Notes under the pieces: model-generated
Seen by the model: the letters and a program-made list of their open reading frames with translations, nothing else
What the model was told of the DNA's origin: nothing
Database searches by the model: none
Assembly: GCA_023212695.1 (NCBI GenBank)
Contig: JALCCG010000292.1
Coordinates: 1-26,049 of the forward strand
Source of the DNA: Sporisorium sorghi
Taxonomy: Eukaryota; Basidiomycota; Ustilaginomycetes; Ustilaginales; Ustilaginaceae
Length of the DNA stretch: 26,049 bases
Direction: 5' to 3'
Translations under genes and position numbers: made by a program
Part shown: in pieces, positions 9,805 to 18,278 of the stretch
Position numbering within the stretch: the first letter of the stretch is position 1
Layout of the letters: each line of letters starts with the position of its first letter

Positions 9805-10690
9805 CTTTTTTCCCACATTTTTTTTCTTCTTGCCGTGCTGCTATGCTGCCCCGGCCCTGAACTGTCATTTCAGAAAAAAAACAACGCACGCTTCCCGTGG
9901 TGGTGGCTGAGTCTTCCGACGATTTTCGGTTGGACCCTTGGGTCTCGACGCCACAACTCGATTTTTCTTTTTCTGTTAAGCAGCTGTGGGCAGAAGCCGG
10001 TGCCCTGTGCTTTGCGAGCGCGAACTTGACTTGACCAAAAGCCGCTCAATCCCAAACGCGCCGTTTCAGCATTTCTGCTCTTTCGCGAGCTGGTACTTCG
10101 CAGTGCTTTGCAGCTTGCAAAGGATGAAGGTCTGCCGCTCGTTCAGGAAAAGCTCTCCTCGCTCGTCCAAAACGCGACCATCTCCCGTCTTACCAAAGGC
10201 TCTCTCGTCGGCAATCCACCAGTTTCAAGCGGAGCTCAGAACGCTGTGAGCTTCATTGACAACCAATGAAGCTGGAGGCAGGGAGACGACCGCTCACAGG
10301 GACAGCTGTGGCCCCACCCAACGCCGAAGCAGAAGCGAGCACACGCAGCTTACTTGATCACGGCGTTTGCCAATGCTTTCCGAATAGAGCTGCGGTCTTC
10401 GCATGCACGCCATTTAGCGAGCCATACGGTGCACTGCACAGCTCGCTTGACCGTTTCAAAGGCGCAAGCTTCCACGGGAGCCGCAACCTGCTGCTGCGGC
10501 CAGCAGCCGTCCTTTGCTCATGCTGGCTCAGGTACAGCAAAGAAGAGTCATGAGGTGGATGTGTAGTTGACACTCCGAACCCTCCGCTGCAAACAAAGCA
10601 GCTTTGTGCTCGGAATCCGCCCCATGGACGAGAGAGGTGTGTAGAGATGGCCTCCTTTGCTCTTGGACCGTCCGTCCGTATGCGCTTTTA

Positions 10691-10710
10691 CGCACGCACG
10701 CACGCACGCG
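10691..10710 (+). repeat. (CGCA)n microsatellite
   Basis: About five tandem CGCA units, lying 250 bases beyond the 3' end of the UBX gene. Confidence 0.9.
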
Positions 10711-10960
10711 TATGCGTTACGACATGCAGCTCACCGTCGTACTTTTGCAGTTCGGCCTTTTTTTGCGACTGTCTGTTTGCTGCCTCCTAACACCTTGCAA
10801 TAAATTGACGAGGCCACCACCACCAAACGCCTCCTCGCCACACAACAGCATCAAGGCCACGAACGCTTCTTGCAGTGCAATACATCACGTGTAATCATGC
10901 TTTGGAGTGATTCCAAATCTATCTGTGCGGAGTGGCAGTTATTGGTCTGCGGCGACTTGC

Positions 10961-12670
10961 TCACGCTGGAATATCGTCATCGTCGTCATCCGTCTCGTCG
11001 TCCGTAGCGGCAGCTTTATCACCCATGACGGACCCCTCGACGATCAGACTAGCCCCCTTTGCGAGCCCGTCTACGTCTTGCAGCTGCTGTCCTCCGACCT
11101 CTGCAAACTCTATGCGTTTCCTCGGGTAGCCCGTGACCAGGCTGAAGCGGTACTCGTGCTCGTAGCCTTCGGGCTTCTGGCTCGCACCTGTGCTAGCTGC
11201 ACCCTCCACTGCGATGGAGGACGCTTCGACAAACGCAAACACAGCTGCGACCGTATCAGCGGGCGAAAAGCGTCGCGTCAGCGTCTTGCCGCTCGGCAGG
11301 CGGAAGCTCAGCCTCACAGCGTCGCTCGAAGACTCAGGCTCCGCAGGCACAAGATGATCCAGCGCCCACTTCTGCCACGCCTGCCGCTTGCGCTGCAGCT
11401 GCTCCTGCTGCTCTTGCTCCTCCCGCAGCCTCTGCGCCTCCAACGCCTTGAGTCGCTCCTGCTCCCTCCGTTGAGCGATGCGCTCGGCGTCGCGTCGGCT
11501 CGCTTCCTGATACGCGCGGTCCTGCTCTGCGCGGAGCTGGCGCTCCATCTCGCGACGACGCTTCTCGGCTCGCAGTCGGTCCAGGTACGTGCGAGTTCTA
11601 GGAAGAAGAATGTCCGAGATGTGCGATGCAATCGTGCCAGCCGAAGTAGCAGACACCGGCGACCCTTCCAGCCTCGAAAGCACTGCTGCGCGTGGAGAGG
11701 AGGACGATGACGCTGCCGATCCCCTGCTCGATGAGCGTGCTGGCTGGAGCGCGATAAAGGCGACAAAGGGATACGTGCTCGCCTGAAGTGTCGTGGCGAC
11801 TTGGTAGGCTTCGCGTTCTCGTACATCGCCGCCCCACACGATGAAGTCATCTCTCGACAGAAGCTCTACGAGATCGGTGTCCGTCAACGTGTTCTGCTTG
11901 AAGCGATCCACGTCTCCGTGCTCGCGACTGACCAGGACGATGGCGAGGATCTTGATCTGCTCCTTGGCGGCACGCAGTGCATCGGCGTAGCCTCCGACGA
12001 AGAACGGAGGTAATCTTTTCGGTGGAGGAGCACGAGTCCCTGAATCCTCGGTAGGCACAATCGAGCGCGATGTAGTTGCCCCCGTCTGCTCTTCGAGCTC
12101 CCGCACAAACGTCTCGGCGCATGTTTGAGGATCCGACCGACCGAGACTTCGAGATCCAGCGCTGCCACCGAACAGCGACGGGAACAGAGCTCGTATACGA
12201 AGAATTCGCGCAAGAAAGAGCAAGATACTCGAAGCGAGCGAGAATGGAAACGTCAAAGCGGTCCAGATCATCTGAGCTACACCCACGTTGCTGGTGTTGC
12301 CGCTGTCACCAGGTCGAGCGTAGGGACGCAAGCCTGCTCCTCCCGGTCGGCCGCTTGGAGCACCTGTACCGTTATCGAAAGGTCGTCTGAACGCGTCGTG
12401 CGTCATGGAACGGTCAAAGTCCATTGAGCCCCGAATCTGTGGATCTTGCGCAAAGGATCTCGCGATGGTCTCGTCGTCAGCGCCGCTTCTTCTGCGCTCG
12501 GCAGTGGTGTCTTCTTCGACCAGGCGTGCGGCGCGGGTGACGTCCCATCCTTCCACTTCTAGGAGCGTGGCTAGTATTCCGTCGTCGGGAACAGAGCTGC
12601 CAGAACTCTGCAGCACCGACCGCAAGCTGGCGATCGCATCCTGCTGGCTGCCAGAGCGCTGGCTTGCCAT
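10961..12670 (-). CDS. UAS/UBX domain protein, FAF2 (UBXD8)/Ubx2-like ERAD factor
   Basis: The 569-residue protein has the full FAF2 layout. A UBA-like helical region lies at about 10-53 (ILATLLEVEGWDVTRAARLV). A hydrophobic hairpin at about 131-167 (IWTALTFPFSLASSILLFLA) would insert into the ER or lipid-droplet membrane. A thioredoxin-like UAS domain starts near F223 (PPFFVGGYADALRAAKEQIK) and runs to about 355. A charged coiled coil spans about 366-434, and a UBX domain 450-545 (VRLSFRLPSGKTLTRRFSP) is followed by an acidic tail DDETDDDDDDIPA. Family members recruit Cdc48/p97 to ubiquitinated ER proteins and help control lipid-droplet turnover. The p97-contacting turn, usually FPR, reads YPR here. 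The ATG has a strong context (CAACC before ATGG). The gene is divergent from PWP2 with 691 bases between starts. Confidence 0.92.
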   Translation of the reverse strand: MASQRSGSQQDAIASLRSVLQSSGSSVPDDGILATLLEVEGWDVTRAARLVEEDTTAERRRSGADDETIARSFAQDPQIRGSMDFDRSMTHDAFRRPFDNGTGAPSGRPGGAGLRPYARPGDSGNTSNVGVAQMIWTALTFPFSLASSILLFLARILRIRALFPSLFGGSAGSRSLGRSDPQTCAETFVRELEEQTGATTSRSIVPTEDSGTRAPPPKRLPPFFVGGYADALRAAKEQIKILAIVLVSREHGDVDRFKQNTLTDTDLVELLSRDDFIVWGGDVREREAYQVATTLQASTYPFVAFIALQPARSSSRGSAASSSSSPRAAVLSRLEGSPVSATSAGTIASHISDILLPRTRTYLDRLRAEKRRREMERQLRAEQDRAYQEASRRDAERIAQRREQERLKALEAQRLREEQEQQEQLQRKRQAWQKWALDHLVPAEPESSSDAVRLSFRLPSGKTLTRRFSPADTVAAVFAFVEASSIAVEGAASTGASQKPEGYEHEYRFSLVTGYPRKRIEFAEVGGQQLQDVDGLAKGASLIVEGSVMGDKAAATDDETDDDDDDIPA

Positions 12671-13361
12671 GGTTGCGATTTCTTGGTTCTCGCTTCTGCT
12701 CCTCGTCTCTCCTCCTGTTCGAGCGTAGGTGTCTACAGAGTGATGCTAGAGCTGGCCGTTGATGCTTCAGCCGCTTCTTCGGTTTCGGTAAGATCGTCCT
12801 AGGAGACGACCTGCCTATCCCTGCCCCTTGAATGCAGTGTCTATGCTCCGAATGAGCGCATACACCAGCAGTCACTTGTGCCTTACTGCTTCGATTTGTC
12901 CGAGGCCCGACTTTGCTTGCGTTGCCGGCTTCTGTTCGCCGTATGAGTGGATGTGAATGTTGCAAGAGGATGGTAGTTGGATGAATGCTGTGATCCGTGC
13001 TGGTCAGTGGACACAACCCCACACACCGAGCGAATTGCGTGGAACCGTGCGTTTCAACCAAAAGACCCTTCGATTCGGCTGTGCCCGATTCGTCGAATCA
13101 AATCTCGGAAGTCGGATTTGCCTTCTTTTTCTTTTTTCTCAGCTGACTATTTTTTCCCCCTTTTCTTCTCGGTGTCAAGCTCTGCTCGAAGAAAATTTCC
13201 ACCGCTGTTCAACCTCTTCCATCATTGACCCATATACCCCAAGCAGCCTCCGTCCCCGCTTTCCCAAACCAGTGTTGCAGCTCTTGAAGTTCCACGACGC
13301 CCCGAATCAAGGCGCTGTAGAGCATCTCGAGAGCCACTGCGCTCATCTATAGCCTCAAGCC
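12671..13361. other. Shared divergent promoter region, UBX gene / PWP2
   Basis: There is no gene in these 691 bases. On the PWP2 side a pyrimidine-rich stretch (about 13121-13170) precedes the start by roughly 190 bases, as often seen near fungal transcription starts. A small palindrome GATTCG-T-CGAATC lies at 13088-13100. No TATA box was seen. Both genes presumably start transcription here, which is inferred from their orientation only. Confidence 0.5.
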
Positions 13362-16345
13362 ATGAAGTCGTCCTTCAAGTTCTCTAACTTGTGCGGCACC
13401 GTCTATCAAGGTGGCAATGCCGTCTTCTCCGCAGATGGCGATTCAATCTACTCGCCCGTAGGCAACCGCCTATCCGTCTTCAACCTTGTACGCAACACTT
13501 CCACAACGCTGCCGTTCGAGGCCAGGAAGCCCATCGCCAGGATCGCGCTTTCCCCCGCCAACCAGGCCATCGTGCTCGTAGCCGACGAAGATGGACGCGC
13601 CCTCTTGATCAACACGCTGCGAAGGTCGTTGCTGGCGCAGATGAACTTCAAGCAGCCGTTGCGTGATGCGCAGTTCTCCAACGACGGCAAGTTTCTGGCG
13701 GTTACGTATGGCAACCAGATCAAGGTGTGGAAGACGCCTTCGCATCTGGCGCGCGAGTTTGCACCTTTCATCCTTCATCGCACCTACACGGGGCACTTTG
13801 ACGACGTGCTCAGCATTCGATGGACCAAGAACAGCAGGTAAGTTTGCTTTTGCTCACAAGATCTCAGGACGGTTTTCGTTGCTTCGATGTAGCCCTCCCG
13901 AAGGCCTATTCCGAGGATGCTTCCAAAAAACTAAACTGATTTAATGAGTCCGCTGATCAATAGCGGAGAACTTCGCACATGTCTGAGGAGCTTTCGGGAG
14001 GGTTTCGAAGCTGGAGACCGTCTTGCAGATTCTGTTCCTTCTACTTTGCGACGAGCAAGTCTTGACTGACACACGTCATGCCACTCACCTTTGCAAACTG
14101 CTACAGATTTTTCATCACCACCTCCAAGGACATGACAGCGCGTCTGTACTCATTGGACCAAGTGGAAGGCTTCCGACCCAAAACGTTCACAGGTCATCGC
14201 GATGCCGTCATCGGCGCCTACTTTTCGCAAGACGAAAAGGCCATCTACACCGTTTCTCGAGACGGCGCCTGCTTCGCATGGCAGGGAAAGCACAGCGATG
14301 ATGACAACGACGATGCCGACATGCGCGAAGACGACGAAGACACGTGGCAGCCCACCGACGGCGTCAAGGGCGGCAGCTCGTCCAAGCAGGCCGACAACGC
14401 CGTTGGCCTCACCCGATGGGGCGTCGCCAGCAAGCACTACTTCATGCAAACAGGCGCCAAAACCGTCTGTGCCAGCTTCCATCAGCAGGGATCGCTGCTC
14501 GTCGTCGGCTTCTCCAACGGCATCTTCGGTTTGTGGGAGATGCCAGATTTCAACCCGATCCACACGCTCAGCATCAGCCAGGAAAAGATCACGAGCGTCG
14601 CCATCAACGCGAGCGGCGAGTGGCTTGCTTTTGGCGCACACCGCCTCGGTCAGCTGCTCGTGTGGGAGTGGGCGAGCGAGTCGTACATCCTCAAGCAGCA
14701 GGGTCACTACTACGACATGAACACGGTCGGTTTCGCTTCGGACGGCGCTGTTGCAGCCACGGGAGGCGACGACGGCAAGATCAAGCTGTGGAACACTGCG
14801 AGCGGCTTCTGCACCGCTACGTTCTCCGAGCACTCAGCATCGGTCTCGTGCATCGAGTTTGCCAAGCAGGGCCAGGTGCTGTTCAGCGCCAGCTTGGACG
14901 GCACCGTGCGAGCGTACGATCTGGTGCGATACCGCAACTTCCGCACGCTGACGAGTCCCGAGCCAGTGCAGTTCGTCAGTCTCGCCGTCGACCCTTCGGG
15001 CGAAGTCGTCTGTGCAGGCAGCGCCGACACGTTTGAGATCTACATGTGGAGCGTGCAGACGGGCAAGCTGCTCGACATCCTCTCCGGCCACGAAGGACCC
15101 GTTTCTGGTCTGTCGTTCAGCCCGGACGGCAGCGGCGTGCTCGCCAGTGTCAGCTGGGACAAGACCGTGCGCACGTGGGAGGTGTTCCGAACCACGCAGA
15201 GTGTCGAGACGTTTACGCTCAATGCGGACGGCTTGGCGGTTGCGTTCCGCCCGGACGGACGCGAGATCTGCGCTTCCACGCTGGACGGCTACCTGGCTTT
15301 CTTCGATCCGCTCGAGGGCAAGCAGACGGGCGTGGTCGAGTGTCGCCGCGACATCGCCGGCGGACGCAAGGTCAACGACAAGATCGCGCGCCGCAACACG
15401 GCGAGCGGCGCGTGCTTCACTACGGTGTGCTACAGTGCCGACGGCGCGTGCATCCTTGCTGGTGGCAATGCGAACTACGTGTGTCTGTACGACGTGCGGG
15501 AGCGCGTGCTGCTCAAGCGGTGGGAGCTCACCAAGAACCTGGCGCTGGATGGGACGCAGGATAAGCTCGATAGCCGCCGGGTGACTGCAGCGGGCGCGAT
15601 CGACCTGGTCGACGACCGCGAGGACGAGGCGGATCTGCTGCCTACGGAGCGCGTTGACCAGTCGCTGCCTGGCGCCCAGCGCGGCGACGCGACCAAGCGC
15701 ACGACGCGTGTCATCTCGCGTGCCAAGTGCGTGCGCTTCGCGCCCACCGGCCGATCGTGGGCGGCTGCCTCCACCTCCGGTTTGCTCATCTACAGCCTGG
15801 ACGAGCAAGCCGCCTTCGACCCGTTGGACCTGGACATGGACCTGACGCCACAGGCAGTGCGCGAAGCCTCGGCGCGCGGCGAGCACCTGCTGGCGGTGGT
15901 AGGCGCGTGCCGGCTGGGCGAGCGCCCGCTCATGGCCGAGGTGTACGAGCGCACGTCCGCAGCGGACATCATGCTGGTCTCGCAGCAGCTGCCGCTGGTG
16001 CACCTGCCGACGGTGCTGCGCCTGATCGCGGAACGGCTGCAGCCCAGCAGCGGCAGTCCGCATGTTGAGTTCCACCTGCGCTGGATCGCGGCGATCTTTT
16101 CGGTGAGGGGCGGTGAGATCAAGGCTAAGGCCGCGACCGAGTACGCGCCCGTGCTGCGGGCCGTGCAGGTGGCACTCAACGAGCTGAGGGCTAATGTGAA
16201 GCGGATCAGTGACGAGAATCTGTACTCGCTGCTGTATGTTTGGAATGGTGTTGCGAAGGGGGAGCAGCGCAGTGGTGCGAATGGTGCTAATGGCGGAGCG
16301 GCGGCGGCTAGCTTGGGCGAGCTGATGGAGGTCGAGGCGCTCTAA
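13362..16345 (+). CDS. PWP2: Periodic tryptophan protein 2 (U3 snoRNP subunit), two exons
   Basis: Exon 1 is 13362-13837 and exon 2 is 14107-16345, separated by a 269-base intron (GTAAGT..CAG). The spliced product is 904 residues, near the 923 of yeast Pwp2/Utp1. It opens MKSSFKFSNLCGTVYQGGNA, the conserved family start, and continues with tandem WD40 blades (GNQIKVWKT, DDGKIKLWNT, SWDKTVRTWEVF) forming the usual double beta-propeller. The junction restores WTKNSRFFITTSKDMTARLYS, which matches the family. An acidic loop (about 222-239) interrupts the first propeller. The C-terminal Utp12-type helical domain covers about 755-880 (VYERTSAADIMLVSQQLPLV). Pwp2 belongs to the UTP-B complex of the SSU processome and acts in 18S rRNA maturation in the nucleolus. 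Confidence 0.96.
13838..14106 (+). other. PWP2 intron with a long internal stem
   Basis: The intron has a canonical GTAAGT donor and CAG acceptor, with a CTGAC branch-like site near 14065. Inside it, 13893-13905 pairs with 13990-14002 (13 bp including one G-U) around an 84-base loop. That loop holds a small hairpin, TCCGC (13949-13953) with GCGGA (13963-13967). CTGA motifs occur at 13936, 13953 and 13983, and TAATGA at 13942. The arrangement is loosely like a C/D-box snoRNA, but no good box C is seen next to the 5' stem strand, so I do not call it an RNA gene. Confidence 0.6.
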
Positions 16346-16914
16346 TCATTACTTGCTGATAGACAGATTGCTTTGCAACGGAATGTCGGTAGAATAGCAC
16401 TGCAACGCGGATTTCAGAGGTCCTCTCTAGCGACTACATCAAGAGTGTTCTGCGACTGTTTCGTGTGTAGCGTGAATGCATTCTAGCGAACGAGTTGAGA
16501 CGGTGGCAGAGGAAAGCAAACCGCTCATGAGTCGAATACCTAACGTCGACTCAAGAACGGACATACGAGGAGAGAGCAGCTCTGTTTTCGGCCTCGAAGC
16601 ATATCCGAACAGCCCGAGGCAAGCAAACAAACAAATCTAAGACCGGGCCGAACGATGACTATGTGAGCATAGCATGTGATTGGGACGATCCACTGAGCAG
16701 CCGAGTTGTTGTCGACAGCCTTTCGTGTTCAAAGCGTGTAGGTGCGCGCGCAGAAAGGGCTCGTCGGTCAAGTAAGGCCGCACACCTCGACTCGAAGCGG
16801 AGTCAACTGGACCCCTTCCCAGAGAACCCTAGGGTCTTATTAGAAAATAGAGCTAAGTCGTCGACTTATGTACAGAAGTCGGCATCAGTTATTCAACACA
16901 CAGATATGACTTAC
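16346..16914. other. PWP2 downstream region
   Basis: These 569 bases follow the PWP2 stop and contain no supported gene. Only short frames without family features occur (for example 63 codons on the minus strand at 16439-16630). The first 100-200 bases are probably the PWP2 3' UTR. No tRNA-like structure was seen. Confidence 0.5.
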
Positions 16915-16934
16915 AACACTCAGTGCTGAGTGTT
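16915..16934. repeat. 20-bp palindrome copy 1 (centre TG)
   Basis: Reads AACACTCAG-TG-CTGAGTGTT, with both 9-base arms perfect. A degenerate half copy (ACTCAGTGCTGTGATT) follows directly at 16938-16953. Confidence 0.95.
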
Positions 16935-16985
16935 TAGACTCAGTGCTGTGATTCCTAAGTTGTGATCTTGGGAGAGTGTCGTGCA

Positions 16986-17018
16986 AGTCCAGAGTCCCAT
17001 GTGTGAATGGTCTGGACT
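16986..17018. repeat. Inverted repeat, 8-bp arms
   Basis: AGTCCAGA (16986-16993) and TCTGGACT (17011-17018) are exact reverse complements around a 17-base loop. It lies between palindrome copies 1 and 2 and shares no sequence with them. Confidence 0.85.
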
Positions 17019-17108
17019 GTGATGTCAGGATATCAGTCAAGGTGGGATAATATTGAGTAGTGAATGTAGTGCAGTGGTTGGAAGCTTCGAATGTGGCTTG
17101 TCAAGTTT

Positions 17109-17130
17109 CAACACTCAGGGCTGAGTGTTG
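17109..17130. repeat. Palindrome copy 2 (centre GG)
   Basis: The AACACTCAG and CTGAGTGTT arms are perfect around GG and extend by one more C/G pair to 10 bp each. Confidence 0.95.
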
Positions 17131-17323
17131 GGAGTTGCTTGATGATCTTGGGTTTGGTTGTATAAGTTAGTGATTTGATGATATTTCTCTTCTCATCTTC
17201 ATGTGTTCTCAGGTCCTTATATACATGTGAGTGAGTCAGCCATCCTCCGCTATGAGGGTGTACCAACTATAGCATAGTTCCCATGTTCCCTTGCTGAGTA
17301 TCCATTGTGCTTTGGCAAAGTGC

Positions 17324-17343
17324 GACACTCAGTACTGAGTGTT
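17324..17343. repeat. Palindrome copy 3 (centre TA)
   Basis: GACACTCAG-TA-CTGAGTGTT. The first base of the left arm is G instead of A; the other arm bases are intact. Confidence 0.95.
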
Positions 17344-17364
17344 CGAAGTCTATCAGCTGAGACC

Positions 17365-17384
17365 CACACTCAGTGCTGAGTGTT
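17365..17384. repeat. Palindrome copy 4 (centre TG)
   Basis: CACACTCAG-TG-CTGAGTGTT. The first base of the left arm is C instead of A. It starts only 41 bases after copy 3, the closest spacing in the cluster. Confidence 0.95.
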
Positions 17385-17436
17385 GCTCTCCTTTGAGGGT
17401 GTTCACAATGCCATCCATGGGTTCCTGTGATCTCTG

Positions 17437-17729
17437 ATTGGCTCAGCTCTCCCAGGTCCGAGTGCTATCTTGAGTTCGACTGAGCAAGGTGACTCAACTC
17501 GGCTTCATCCAGGTGTGAAGGTTTCCCTGGGAGGTTTGTCATTGGGCCATTGGGTGTTGGTTCCTGTCACCAAGTGTTTGTAGCCAATCAAGGGTGCTCA
17601 ACACTCAGCGCTGAGTGTTGAGGTCCATACCTGAGCCAATGAGATTGCAGCTTCGCATTATTCAAAGTGGGAAAATTTGGAGGAATTTCTCTGAAGACTG
17701 AGCATCACATTTTGAGATCTTCCTATTGG
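17437..17729. promoter_or_regulatory. Cluster of six CCAAT/ATTGG boxes
   Basis: ATTGG occurs at 17437, 17541, 17549 and 17725, and CCAAT at 17584 and 17636. By simple base counting about 0.6 would be expected in 293 bases on both strands. CCAAT is the binding core of the fungal HAP/NF-Y complex. The boxes are interleaved with palindrome copies 5 and 6. No gene start lies nearer than the epimerase at 18859, so a promoter role is only inference. Confidence 0.4.
17597..17622. repeat. Palindrome copy 5, extended to 26 bp (centre CG)
   Basis: The core AACACTCAG-CG-CTGAGTGTT is extended by CTC on the left and GAG on the right. Since the centre CG is itself self-complementary, all 26 bases form a perfect palindrome with 13-base arms. 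Confidence 0.95.
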
Positions 17730-17733
17730 TTCC

Positions 17734-17753
17734 AACACTCACCGCTGAGTGTT
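17734..17753. repeat. Palindrome copy 6 (centre CG, one mismatch)
   Basis: AACACTCAC-CG-CTGAGTGTT. The last base of the left arm is C instead of G. Flanking CC and GG extend the outer pairing by two bases. Confidence 0.95.
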
Positions 17754-17918
17754 GGGCTTCATAGAGTGATGTACTCGAGTATGAGATGAAAGTCTGATTT
17801 CGCGTAGCAAATCCAACAGGTCTCGCCAACCTCGGTCCAACGTGAGTCGTCCTCCTCCAAGACGAGACGGCGGAGATAGATGAGCCTGTGTACAGGCTGG
17901 CTCTTGAAGGAAAAATTC

Positions 17919-17933
17919 TTTTTTTTTTTTTTT
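17919..17933 (+). repeat. T15 homopolymer tract
   Basis: 15 consecutive T residues on the + strand, lying 166 bases after palindrome copy 6. Confidence 0.9.
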
Positions 17934-18239
17934 CGAAATTTCACTTTGCTTGAAACACTGCAATTCTGCCTTTTGCCACCGTGAGCGAAACAGAGCGAGG
18001 AAGCGCGGGAAAACAGAAAAGCAAACGCCGAGAAACCCAATGAGGCTCGACGACGACTGTTTCGCCATGGTCCGCCGCTGCGGCTGCTGCACTGCTCTGC
18101 GAGCGAGTACCGCCAAAACGACGCTTCTGTTGAAGGGCGCGTTCGAGAAAGTTGGAAGAGTTGAATTTCTGGGGGATTTCTGCCAGCTGGAAGGGCTCTT
18201 TAAATACATTTAAGGGTTTAAGGAAAATAGTGGAGAAGC

Positions 18240-18278
18240 AAAAAAAAAAATAATAATAATAATAATAATAATAATAAT
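18240..18278 (+). repeat. A11 plus (TAA)n microsatellite
   Basis: An A11 run followed by about nine TAA units. It is the only long A-rich (rather than T-rich) tract on the + strand of this window. Confidence 0.95.

Larger units (their letters stand above)
7230..10960. other. Long gene-poor region upstream of the WC-2 gene
   Basis: These 3.7 kb hold many short overlapping frames but none with a recognisable domain or the GC-rich third position of the real genes. The half next to 7229 is probably the WC-2 gene's 5' leader and promoter, since its start lies here and the UBX gene only ends at 10961. It contains a GA/GT microsatellite, a (CACGGT)n run, a (CGCA)n run and three long T tracts. A 93-codon minus-strand frame at 9437-9718 is Lys/Glu-rich and was considered, but is not supported. 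A diverged or heavily spliced gene cannot be excluded without transcript data. Confidence 0.5.

Noticed and set aside
13936..13974. Hammerhead-ribozyme-like segment in the PWP2 intron
   Set aside because: ATGAGTCCGC and a small stem resemble part of the core, but the CTGATGA order is broken and GAAA reads GAAC. No stems I or III were found.
16804..16830. Similarity of TGGACCCCTTCCCAGAG to a segment near 3979
   Set aside because: The match covers only about 17 bases with differences and no extended homology, so it is probably chance.
17739..18209. 156-codon minus-strand frame
   Set aside because: It runs through a poly(dT) tract read as poly-Lys and into palindrome copy 6. No domain or conserved pattern is visible.
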